This document shows, one piece after another, positions 55,684 through 63,491 of a stretch of 64,000 nt of DNA. The stretch is from assembly GCF_003606285.1 (NCBI RefSeq), contig NZ_CP028884.1, forward strand, positions 372,001 through 436,000, written 5' to 3'. Origin of the DNA: Borrelia turcica IST7 (GTDB taxonomy: Bacteria; Spirochaetota; Spirochaetia; Borreliales; Borreliaceae). Both the position numbers and the translations under genes were made by a program. Position 1 is the first letter of the stretch. Each line of letters opens with the position of its first letter. The notes beneath the pieces are model-generated. The model did not search any database and was not told where the DNA came from. It saw nothing but the letters and a program-made list of their open reading frames with translations.

Positions 55684-57150
55684 TTAGTAAGATTTTGCAA
55701 ATAAAACAAGATGTTTGGCCTCTGTATTGCAATAAATGCAAGTTAGATTATCTAAAGGTTTATTTTTAAAATCTTCAGGTATACACCTTATTGTAGCCTT
55801 TGTATCATTTTTAATACTCTCTTCGCATACTTCACTACCACACCAAGAAGAGAGCACAAATCCTAAATGCTCATTAATATAAGTCTTAAAAGTATTGTAG
55901 CTATCTTTTTCTGCTCCAAAAATTTCTTTGGTATTTAAATTTCTAAACTCCAAAGCCTTATTAAACAAATCACTCTGCATACTTTCAAGCTCATTTCTAA
56001 CTCTAGATGACAACTCTCTCACTGCTACTTGATACTTAGAATTTTTATCTTTATCTCTCCTTGCAATGGTGACACAATCCATAAGAATATCATTAGAGCC
56101 TATTTCAATGCGTATTGGTATTCCTTTAAGTTCCGCAGAAGAAAATCTAAATCCTGGAGAATTCTTGGTATCTTTATCAATCTCAACTCTAAATTTTTCT
56201 TTTTTTAATCTATTTAAAATAGTAGTAGCATATTCAAGAATTCTTTTATTCACTTCATCATCTCTCTTAAAAATAGGAACAACAATAAGCTCGATGGGTG
56301 CTATTTTGGGTGGCAATATCAAACCCTTATTATCGGAATGAACCATAATCAATGCCCCAATTAACCTAGTTGAAACTCCCCAACTAGTAGCTGAAACATA
56401 CTCCATCTCTCCTTTTTTATTTTGGAATTTAACATCAAACGCCTTTGCAAAATTTAATCCCAAATAATGAGATGTTCCTGCTTGCAAAGCTTTCTTATCC
56501 TGCATTAACGCTTCAATTGTATACGTACAAACAGCACCAGCAAATTTTTCCTTTTCTGACTTTTTCCCATGAAATACGGGAATAGCCAAATAATCCTCAA
56601 CAAATTTCTTATAAAGATTTAAAATAAATAAAGTTTCACTCTCAGCTTCTTCTACAGTTTCATGAGCAGTATGCCCCTCTTGCCACAAAAACTCGGTTGT
56701 GCGTAAAAATGGTCTTGTTCTCTTTTCCCAACGAACAATATTTGCCCACTGATTAATCTTAATAGGCAAATCTCTGTAAGACTTTATCCACTTACTGTAC
56801 ATATTCCAAATAATTGTCTCAGAAGTTGGTCTTATAACCAAAGGTTCACTCAATTTCTCTCCACCAGCAGTTGTTACAACAGCAAGTTCCGGAGAAAATC
56901 CTTCAACATGCTCCTGCTCCCTCTCCAAAAATTCATAAGGAATAAGCAATGGAAAATATGCATTCTCATGTCCCGTTTCTTTAAACTTATTATCAAGTAT
57001 GCTTCTAATTCGTTCCCAAATAGCATATCCATAAGGCATAATAATCATGCACCCCTTAACAGGACTATAATCAACAAGCTTTGCCTCTTGTACTATATCT
57101 AAATACCACTTGGAATAATCTTCTTCTTTTGAAGCAATAAAACTACCCAT
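55684..57150 (-). CDS. proS: Prolyl-tRNA synthetase, archaeal/eukaryal type
   Basis: A 488-residue class II synthetase of the short ProS type, lacking the editing insertion of typical bacterial ProRS and carrying a C-terminal Cys-rich domain (SSWCGSEVCEES..., TCIYCNTEAKHLV). Motifs include GCMIIMPYGYAIWERI, RPTSETIIWNMY, FLRTTEFLWQEGHTAH and GTSHYLGLNFAKAF. This form is shared by archaea, eukaryotes and some bacteria and was acquired by ancient transfer. Upstream is the DUF2259-like exported protein (49 bases). Confidence 0.95.
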   Translation of the reverse strand: MGSFIASKEEDYSKWYLDIVQEAKLVDYSPVKGCMIIMPYGYAIWERIRSILDNKFKETGHENAYFPLLIPYEFLEREQEHVEGFSPELAVVTTAGGEKLSEPLVIRPTSETIIWNMYSKWIKSYRDLPIKINQWANIVRWEKRTRPFLRTTEFLWQEGHTAHETVEEAESETLFILNLYKKFVEDYLAIPVFHGKKSEKEKFAGAVCTYTIEALMQDKKALQAGTSHYLGLNFAKAFDVKFQNKKGEMEYVSATSWGVSTRLIGALIMVHSDNKGLILPPKIAPIELIVVPIFKRDDEVNKRILEYATTILNRLKKEKFRVEIDKDTKNSPGFRFSSAELKGIPIRIEIGSNDILMDCVTIARRDKDKNSKYQVAVRELSSRVRNELESMQSDLFNKALEFRNLNTKEIFGAEKDSYNTFKTYINEHLGFVLSSWCGSEVCEESIKNDTKATIRCIPEDFKNKPLDNLTCIYCNTEAKHLVLFAKSY

Positions 57151-57199
57151 AACCTACCCTTGATAAAAATTTTAAAACCTTATTACACAAACTCAATCA

Positions 57200-57877
57200 T
57201 CAATATTTATGAACCTCAACCATAAAACGACTATATTCATTTCCAAAAGAATCTACCATAATCTTCTCTACAACAAAAACAATGCCATCTTCTTTAGGAA
57301 ACAAAAAAATCTCTCTTATCTTATAGTCAAGCACATCTTTTCTATAATAATTTCCTCTCCCAATTCCCTTTATGTCTCGTACAAGAACACCGTCATCCTC
57401 AACAGATAAGGAAATAGTAAAAGTAGAGGATTTTAAAACATCTTTAAATACCTTATTAATCGAAACCTGATACCTATTCCCTGTTAAAAAATCAATAAAA
57501 TCTAAAGAATTATCTTTAGATTCCCCATCATCAATATAAAGATAAATATTTCTACCCTTGTTTAAATGATTTATGTTAAGTTCTTTGACCCTGTAATCAA
57601 CTATTTTCAAGAGCTCGTAAAGACTCTTCTCATAAGTGTCAACATAATCGATATATTCATTAAAAACTCTAGTATATATCCCAGGTTTTATAAAATTATT
57701 TTTATTAACATCTACAAAATAAACTCGAGAATAATATCCCTTATCCTCAAGGCTATACTCACCAAACATAAAATAAGATCCATTATCAGAAAATCCTAAG
57801 TTCTCAAAAAAAATATCTTCGGCAAAACATAAAGAAGAGCAAAAAACAAAACACAAAGTAAAAAATCGTACCAACAT
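57200..57877 (-). CDS. Predicted secreted protein (DUF2259-like)
   Basis: A 225-residue protein with a signal peptide (MLVRFFTLCFVFCSSLCFA, cleavage FA-ED). The mature start FENLGFSDNGSYFMFGEYSLEDKGYYSRVYFVDV follows the DUF2259 pattern (GFS.dG.YF.F.eYg..D), a spirochaete-enriched family of secreted proteins of unknown function. The remainder has strand-rich segments ending VVEKIMVDSFGNEYSRF. AGAGGA precedes the ATG. It is upstream of proS. The family assignment rests on memory. Confidence 0.75.
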   Translation of the reverse strand: MLVRFFTLCFVFCSSLCFAEDIFFENLGFSDNGSYFMFGEYSLEDKGYYSRVYFVDVNKNNFIKPGIYTRVFNEYIDYVDTYEKSLYELLKIVDYRVKELNINHLNKGRNIYLYIDDGESKDNSLDFIDFLTGNRYQVSINKVFKDVLKSSTFTISLSVEDDGVLVRDIKGIGRGNYYRKDVLDYKIREIFLFPKEDGIVFVVEKIMVDSFGNEYSRFMVEVHKY

Positions 57878-58298
57878 AAATCCTCTAATAAACCCGTAAG
57901 TAAAAATCCTTACTTAAAATTTATCTTTATATTAAAAATATGTCAAATATATTTTTAATATCAATCTTTGATCTAATACTTCTTTTTATAAGTTGGAAAT
58001 TATGTTTACATTTTGCAATAAACTAAAAAAAATATATAGAAGACTTTTTCTTGAATTAGTTACTATTTTAAAGCACTTAATAATAATTCACAAATTCCAA
58101 AAGGATCACCCTGGTTTTTATGGCTAAAAACTGTCACAAATTTTTTAGTATTAACAATACTTTAATGCTAAAGGATTACACAATAGAAACACTATTAGCC
58201 ACATTATCTATCAGGAATCTGCTTTATATCTTATACTTTATAGAATACAATTCTAGCAATTGTAAATATTTGGTTAGATATAAGTTAAAGGAGAATTT
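57878..58298. other. 421-base gene-free divergent region with two inverted repeats
   Basis: AT-rich region between the DUF2259-like gene (leftward) and the outer-membrane protein genes (rightward). It holds a 7-bp repeat (TAAGTAA 57897-57903 with TTACTTA 57910-57916) and a perfect 13-bp repeat (57929-57941 with 57949-57961). A 60-codon frame at 58120-58302 overlaps the next start and has no ribosome site, so I do not call it. The right end carries the AAAGGAG ribosome site for the next gene. Confidence 0.6.
57929..57961. promoter_or_regulatory. Perfect 13-bp inverted repeat upstream of two divergent genes
   Basis: ATATTAAAAATAT and ATATTTTTAATAT flank a 7-base centre. No gene reads into it from either side, so it is not a terminator of a called gene. 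It overlaps a possible TATAAA -10 box (57926-57931, minus strand) of the DUF2259-like gene. Candidate operator. Confidence 0.45.
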
Positions 58299-58922
58299 AT
58301 GAAAACATTATTAACATTAGTTATGCTTTTGGTATTAGCTCTTCCTTCTGTTGCTCAACAAGTCGATTCATTAGATCTTGATAAGGTACTAAGAGAAAAG
58401 GAAAATTTAAATAACCTATTTGGAATAGGTTTTGGTCTTGGAAACCCTATTACAAATATTACACTTTCTTTTCCATATGTAGACATAGAGTTTGGATATG
58501 GAGGGTTTAATGGTCTGCATCCTAATAATTTCATGCCTTATATTATTAGTGGAATTGATATTATGTTTAAAGAAGAACTCTATCAAAACACAATAATGGG
58601 CGGCGGTTTTGGAATAGGTGTAGACTGGTCTCAAGAAAAGCCAAATAATACAGTTCCCACAGAAAAAACAGAACAAGAAGATGATGATGATGATGACGAA
58701 AATGAGGAGGCAGAACCCACCCCCTCACAACCCACATCTCAAAATAGAATAGGTATTGTACTAAGGCTTCCTATTTCATTAGAATACAGTTTTTTAAAAA
58801 ATCTTGTAATAGGATTTAAGGCTGTTGCGACGCTTGGTGGGGTAATGCTATTAGACTCTATGTCAATAGAAGGAATGAGGTTCGGATTTTTTGGTGTTGG
58901 GTACCTTAAAATATACATATGA
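58299..58922 (+). CDS. Outer-membrane protein of the BB0405/BB0406 family, with acidic loop
   Basis: A 207-residue protein with signal peptide MKTLLTLVMLLVLALPSVA. The mature protein is a predicted small beta-barrel with Gly/aromatic strands (LFGIGFGLGNPITNITLSFPYVDIEFGYGGF, GGGFGIGVDWS, RIGIVLRLPISLEYSF, MRFGFFGVGYLKIYI). A strongly acidic Pro-containing loop (EQEDDDDDDENEEAEPTP, about residues 126-143) interrupts the barrel. The Lyme orthologue BB0405 is a surface-exposed outer-membrane protein reported to bind factor H. An AAAGGAG ribosome site precedes the ATG. First of a tandem pair. Confidence 0.85.
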   Translation: MKTLLTLVMLLVLALPSVAQQVDSLDLDKVLREKENLNNLFGIGFGLGNPITNITLSFPYVDIEFGYGGFNGLHPNNFMPYIISGIDIMFKEELYQNTIMGGGFGIGVDWSQEKPNNTVPTEKTEQEDDDDDDENEEAEPTPSQPTSQNRIGIVLRLPISLEYSFLKNLVIGFKAVATLGGVMLLDSMSIEGMRFGFFGVGYLKIYI

Positions 58923-58932
58923 AGGAAAGCTA

Positions 58933-59640
58933 ATGGGAAAAACTACTCAAAAAATACTCATCTTATTGCTAACATTTAACTTACATTACTTTGCGTTCTC
59001 TAAGTCTAATGATATTGCCTACAAAATTAAATGCAATACAGAAGAAGACGGAACCACTTGTATTACAAATGATAATAAAAATGTACTTCCCAAACCTAAA
59101 CCTACCCCTCCTCCAAAACCCAGGCCTATTCCCCCAAAAAAACCTAAAAGACCTCTTGTATTTAAAGAAAAAAAAGAAAAAACTGTATATGACTCATTTG
59201 CATTAGGTGCAGGGACTGGAAGTCCCGTAGGAAATCTTTTATTCTCAATGCCATATGTAGATATAGATCTTGGTTATGGGGGTTTCATTGATTTTAACCC
59301 TAAAAATTTTCAACATTACATTTTGTTTGGCCTTGATTTAATCTTTAAAAAAGAAATAGGCCCTACCGTAGTTGTAGGAGGAGGTTTTGGTATTGGTGCA
59401 GACTGGTCTAAAGTAGACCTCGTTCCGCCCGGTGGTAAAGAACTTGTTACTTATGAAAGAATAGCAACAGTAACTAGACTGCCCATAACAATGGAATACA
59501 AATTCGCAAAAAATTTATCACTAGGTCTTAAAGTTTATCCTTCATTCGGTCCAGCCATATTACTCACAAAACCAAAAATAGTGTTTGAAGGGATTAGGTT
59601 CAAATTATTTGCAATCGGGTTTATTAAGTTCACTATATAA
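58933..59640 (+). CDS. Second outer-membrane protein of the BB0405/BB0406 family, with Pro/Lys-rich linker
   Basis: A 235-residue paralogue of the preceding gene. The signal peptide is MGKTTQKILILLLTFNLHYFAFS. A Pro/Lys-rich linker (PKPKPTPPPKPRPIPPKK, about residues 51-70) comes before the barrel, which repeats the same blocks (AGTGSPVGNLLFSMPYVDID, GGGFGIGADWS, VTRLPITMEYKF, GIRFKLFAIGFIKF). I chose ATG 58933 with AAGGA upstream; the open frame continues to 58891 inside the first gene. The linker may cross or bind peptidoglycan (inference). The Lyme orthologue BB0406 is reported to bind laminin. Confidence 0.85.
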   Translation: MGKTTQKILILLLTFNLHYFAFSKSNDIAYKIKCNTEEDGTTCITNDNKNVLPKPKPTPPPKPRPIPPKKPKRPLVFKEKKEKTVYDSFALGAGTGSPVGNLLFSMPYVDIDLGYGGFIDFNPKNFQHYILFGLDLIFKKEIGPTVVVGGGFGIGADWSKVDLVPPGGKELVTYERIATVTRLPITMEYKFAKNLSLGLKVYPSFGPAILLTKPKIVFEGIRFKLFAIGFIKFTI

Positions 59641-59675
59641 AAATATATTTTCATTAAAGTAAACTATAAAGCTTT

Positions 59676-60791
59676 TCAAACAGAGAGCGCAACAAAAATT
59701 TCCCCATTTCCACGGATTAATAGCTCTTCATCACATATACCTACAAAAATACTCTCTCCCTTCTTAAGGAAAAAATGATTATTTATCTGAATTTGCCCAT
59801 CCATAACTAACAAGATCATAACACTATCTCTTTTTAAACAAATTTCTTCATCAACTTTTCTGTGAAGCAACATCAAATTAGTACCTGGAAGCTTAAAGAC
59901 ATTACATTTATCAATATCCTCACTTTTCAATAATGAAAATTTTCCTTCTTCAAACCTACCTACCCTAAGCATCTCATTCTTATCAATATATTTAGTAGTA
60001 AGACCTGCTCTGATTACATTATCAGAATTAGTCATAAGCTCAAGACACTCTCCTTTAAGATAAGCATGTACTTCTTGGCTCTCTGTATAGAGTACCTCAC
60101 CTGGTTTTAATTTAAAAATATGCATTCCTAAAAATACTAAAAGGCCAACATCTACTCCATAAATCTTATATATCTCACTAAACCAATAAGCTCTATCCCT
60201 TTCTAGAAAACCTAAATTTTCCTGTACTTTTCCAATAGCATCTTCAATATCACACTTTTGCAAGTTAAATATATTACTTATAAATTCTTTATGATTTACA
60301 AAGCTAAAATCTAATTTTAATTTTTTACATATATTTTTAATTTCAATAAGAGGTAAAAATCCTTTAAGAGCATAAAAATCACTTAAAGCATAAACAAGTT
60401 CTATTTTTGGATTTTCATCCTTATAAACTCTCTCTGGATCATTAATGTTTATTCCTCTATCATTTTCAAGTTTAAAGCCCTTTAAAGCAATATCTTTTGA
60501 AGGATGTATTTGAATTGATAAAGGTTTTGAAGCTGAGAGAACCTTAAACAAAAAAGACAACTCATTTCCATTTCCCAAAAGTTCCCTATTTTGCTCTAAA
60601 AAATCACAAAGAGGGACATATTGCCCCTCAATCAATACTTTACTAGAAAATGTCTTATGTGCACCAAGCCACATCTCAGCTTTAGGTAAACCATCTTGTT
60701 TTTGTCCTAAAAGAGAAGGGATGAAACTAATTCCACCCCAATCATATTCTTTAATCTCATTCTTCATCAAAAATATATTGTCAATTCTCAT
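59676..60791 (-). CDS. manA: Mannose-6-phosphate isomerase, class I
   Basis: A 371-residue zinc enzyme converting mannose-6-phosphate to fructose-6-phosphate. NEIKEYDWGGISFIP and PKAEMWLGAH open the cupin fold, and SIQIHPSKD carries metal ligands. A helical insert follows (about 135-215), then KPGEVLYTESQEVHAYLKGECLELMTNSDNVIRAGLT, which holds the catalytic Arg region. The ATG overlaps the stop of the PTS gene by 4 bases, so sugar import and isomerisation are coupled. It feeds mannose (and possibly amino-sugar carbon) into glycolysis. Confidence 0.95.
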   Translation of the reverse strand: MRIDNIFLMKNEIKEYDWGGISFIPSLLGQKQDGLPKAEMWLGAHKTFSSKVLIEGQYVPLCDFLEQNRELLGNGNELSFLFKVLSASKPLSIQIHPSKDIALKGFKLENDRGININDPERVYKDENPKIELVYALSDFYALKGFLPLIEIKNICKKLKLDFSFVNHKEFISNIFNLQKCDIEDAIGKVQENLGFLERDRAYWFSEIYKIYGVDVGLLVFLGMHIFKLKPGEVLYTESQEVHAYLKGECLELMTNSDNVIRAGLTTKYIDKNEMLRVGRFEEGKFSLLKSEDIDKCNVFKLPGTNLMLLHRKVDEEICLKRDSVMILLVMDGQIQINNHFFLKKGESIFVGICDEELLIRGNGEIFVALSV

Positions 60792-62659
60792 TTAGATTCC
60801 TTAGATTTTAAAGATTTTAGAAAAATCACTAAAATTGTTGCAACAGCAACACCAGCAGCCATTGCAATAATAAATCCTAACTTATTATCAACCACAGGAA
60901 GTACTATGGGTCCTCCATGAGGTGCATGGTCTGCTACCCCCAAAAATGCTGCAACAATACTTGCAACAGCTCCACCAGCTACTATTGATGGTAAAACTCT
61001 CGCAGGGTCACTAGCAGCGAACGGAATAGCACCCTCACTAATTCCAATAAAAGAAATCAAGAATGATATTTTACCAGATTCCCTTTCCTCCTCCTCAAAT
61101 AATTTAGGCATAATCAAAGTAGCAAGTCCCATAGCCATAGGAGGAACAGGGATAGCTGATGCTACCATACCCATTATTTGTGGAACTTGAGGAATCATAC
61201 CAACACCAAAAAGGAATGCAACCTTATTAAAAGGTCCTCCCATATCAATAGACACCATAGAACCAAGTATTAACCCAAGAAGAACTTTGCCCAAAATACC
61301 ATAAGTTTCTGAATTACTCTGTAATGATTTAAGTCCATTCTCAAGTAATGTCATAAATTGAGCAATATAACCCCCTACATAAAGCATGAAAAACCCAATA
61401 ATAACAGTGCTTATTAAAGGAATAACAAAAATAGGCATAACAGGCCTTATCCATTCAGGGACCTTTCTCTGCGCTATCCATCTAGCAACAAAACCTGCAA
61501 TAAATCCGGCAAGTATTGCCCCTAAAAACCCTGACCCAATATCTCTAGCAAGTACACCTCCTACAAGTCCTGGTGCAAGTCCTGGTTTATCGGCAATTGC
61601 CATAGCAATAAACCCTGCAAGTATTGGCAACATCATCCCAAAGGCAACAGCACCAATATCTGTAATCGTCTTATAAAAAGGATACTCAGCAAAATTTGGA
61701 CCGTCAGAGCCAATTCCGGCCAATGATATTCCAAGAGCAATCAAAATACCACCGCTTGCTACAATTGGAATCATAGGAGAAACTCCGCTCATTAAGTACT
61801 TATAAAAACTAGATTTGGGTTTTTTAGTTGTATCTTTTAAAGAAGGATTCATATTCTTATAATTAAATATTGAAGCATTAAATGATTCCCTAATAACATC
61901 TTCTATATTATTTATAGCCTTTGCAGTTGAAATCTTATAAACCCTCTTTCCATCAAATCTCTCTTCATTAACATCCTTATCAACAGCGAGTATTACAACA
62001 TCAGCATCCCTAATATCTTCTTCCGTTAAAGCATTCTCAATACCAATAGAACCCTGAGTCTCAACTTTAACTCCATAACCTTGCTTCATTGCCTCAGTCT
62101 CAATCTTCTTGGCAGCAATATATGTATGTGCAATTCCCACAGGACAAGCAGATACAGCTACTATTTTTTTTGATCCAGAATAAGTCACAACATCATCTGT
62201 AGAAGACTTTTCAATATTCTCTATATAAGAATAAATCTCATCAGAATTATTTACATTTTTCAAAATATTTTTAAACTCATCGGTCTCAAATAATTGAGCT
62301 ATGAAAGCTATTGACTTGATATGGTCATTTCCTTGTTGACTTTTGGACATGCAAATTAAAAATATTAAATTAACAGGAGGATTATCATCGGACCACTTTA
62401 TACCATCTCCTTTTATGTAAAGTAATGAAACAAAACTCGTCTTAACAGAATCTCCTATAAAATGAGGTATAGCAACACCATTCTCCCAAGATGTGCCTCC
62501 AATATTTTCTCTATCAAAAATACCCTGAAGGAATTCATCTCTATTGTCTGTATAACCCCTTTCACTCACTTTATTTACTAAAAAATTAATGGCATCTTCT
62601 TTAGATCTTATTTCTGTCGATATAAAAATAAGTTCTTTTTTCAAAAAATCTAAAAACAT
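60788..62659 (-). CDS. fruA: PTS fructose-family EIIABC permease
   Basis: A 623-residue three-domain sugar permease. EIIA occupies about 1-150 with the phosphorylated His66 (GVAIPHF), and EIIB about 164-262 with Cys172 (VSACPVGIAHTYIAA). EIIC (about 290-615) has some nine membrane segments, GPFNKVAFLFG and the substrate-loop GISEGAIPFAASDP. It imports and phosphorylates a hexose, and coupling to manA points to mannose or fructose. ATG 62659 follows a strong AGGAGG at 9 bases; the open frame reaches 62680 but would include that site. Confidence 0.94.
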   Translation of the reverse strand: MFLDFLKKELIFISTEIRSKEDAINFLVNKVSERGYTDNRDEFLQGIFDRENIGGTSWENGVAIPHFIGDSVKTSFVSLLYIKGDGIKWSDDNPPVNLIFLICMSKSQQGNDHIKSIAFIAQLFETDEFKNILKNVNNSDEIYSYIENIEKSSTDDVVTYSGSKKIVAVSACPVGIAHTYIAAKKIETEAMKQGYGVKVETQGSIGIENALTEEDIRDADVVILAVDKDVNEERFDGKRVYKISTAKAINNIEDVIRESFNASIFNYKNMNPSLKDTTKKPKSSFYKYLMSGVSPMIPIVASGGILIALGISLAGIGSDGPNFAEYPFYKTITDIGAVAFGMMLPILAGFIAMAIADKPGLAPGLVGGVLARDIGSGFLGAILAGFIAGFVARWIAQRKVPEWIRPVMPIFVIPLISTVIIGFFMLYVGGYIAQFMTLLENGLKSLQSNSETYGILGKVLLGLILGSMVSIDMGGPFNKVAFLFGVGMIPQVPQIMGMVASAIPVPPMAMGLATLIMPKLFEEEERESGKISFLISFIGISEGAIPFAASDPARVLPSIVAGGAVASIVAAFLGVADHAPHGGPIVLPVVDNKLGFIIAMAAGVAVATILVIFLKSLKSKESK

Positions 62660-62688
62660 GTCCTCAAACCTCCTAAACACTTAAAATA

Positions 62689-62697
62689 ATTGTATCA
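62689..62697 (-). promoter_or_regulatory. Extended -10 promoter for fruA-manA
   Basis: On the minus strand TGATACAAT fits an extended -10 element (TGnTAnAAT-like), 29 bases before the fruA ATG. No -35 hexamer is seen. Instead a long perfect inverted repeat begins 21 bases further upstream. Confidence 0.5.
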
Positions 62698-62718
62698 CAG
62701 CATAAAAATTAAACTTGG

Positions 62719-62753
62719 ATACTTTTTTATTAATCTTTTTAATAAAAAAGTAT
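62719..62753. promoter_or_regulatory. Perfect 15-bp inverted repeat between fruA and a divergent gene
   Basis: The arms at 62719-62733 and 62739-62753 are exact reverse complements (ATACTTTTTTATTAA type) around the centre TCTTT. No gene reads into it. It abuts the -35 side of the fruA promoter, so it is a candidate operator or activator site controlling sugar uptake. Confidence 0.55.
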
Positions 62754-62849
62754 GTTATCACTATTTTAAAATTAAATCTATTAATTTGCCCTATTTGAAT
62801 TTACTTTTTTATTTACAATTTATTTTATATTATTGAATCTAATTTAATT

Positions 62850-63491
62850 ATGAAAAAAATAGTTAAGCTTCATTTCTTTTTACTATTTGTAATGTTGCCT
62901 TTCTTAAATGCAGAACAACAAAAAGATGAGATAAATAACAAAAAAAGCTTACCCTTAGAAGAATCATCAAATAAAAATGAATATAATTTTTTCTCCGTGG
63001 AGAGAGGAATTACTTACTCAACGGGACTCGGACTTGGAACTGGATTTTTTATAAATTCTAAAATAAATCATTTAATATTTAGACCTTATTACATGTTTGC
63101 AATTAATAATTTTGATTTCCTAGCTGTGGTCATGATTTTAATTCATGAAGACTACGACATATCAAAAAAATTTAAATATTCAAGCTCTTATATTGGAACA
63201 GGTGTTAATTGGCATATTGCAAATTTAGCAAGCAAAACAAAATATTTCTCATTGACTTTTGGCATTGGAGGACGATTTTACCTTTCAACAAACTTTATAG
63301 GCGACTTTAAATTCTATAAAAAACTTCCATACATAATAGAACCATACATATTTTTTGAGTTCTCTACAAAAAAATCTATACCCTATTTGAGTCTATATTC
63401 AAGAATTGATTTTTTATTTCTTGATACATTCAATATTTCTTTCGATTTTGGTATTAGATATAATTTTGAAGATACCGAGGTAAAATCATGA
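62850..63491 (+). CDS. Predicted exported small beta-barrel protein
   Basis: A 213-residue protein with signal peptide MKKIVKLHFFLLFVMLPFLNA. After a short charged linker (NNKKSLPLEESSNKNEY) the body shows alternating aromatic/Gly strands (GITYSTGLGLGTGFFINS, YIGTGVNWHIANL, YFSLTFGIGGRFYLS, DFGIRYNF), similar in style to the BB0405/BB0406-like proteins. No clear ribosome site is visible. The stop overlaps the start of the nuclease gene (ATGA), so both are co-translated. Outer-membrane location is inferred. Confidence 0.72.
   Translation: MKKIVKLHFFLLFVMLPFLNAEQQKDEINNKKSLPLEESSNKNEYNFFSVERGITYSTGLGLGTGFFINSKINHLIFRPYYMFAINNFDFLAVVMILIHEDYDISKKFKYSSSYIGTGVNWHIANLASKTKYFSLTFGIGGRFYLSTNFIGDFKFYKKLPYIIEPYIFFEFSTKKSIPYLSLYSRIDFLFLDTFNISFDFGIRYNFEDTEVKS

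Noticed and set aside
58120-58302. 60-codon plus-strand frame before the outer-membrane protein genes
   Set aside because: No ribosome site, composition like non-coding AT-rich DNA, and it overlaps the next gene's start and ribosome site.
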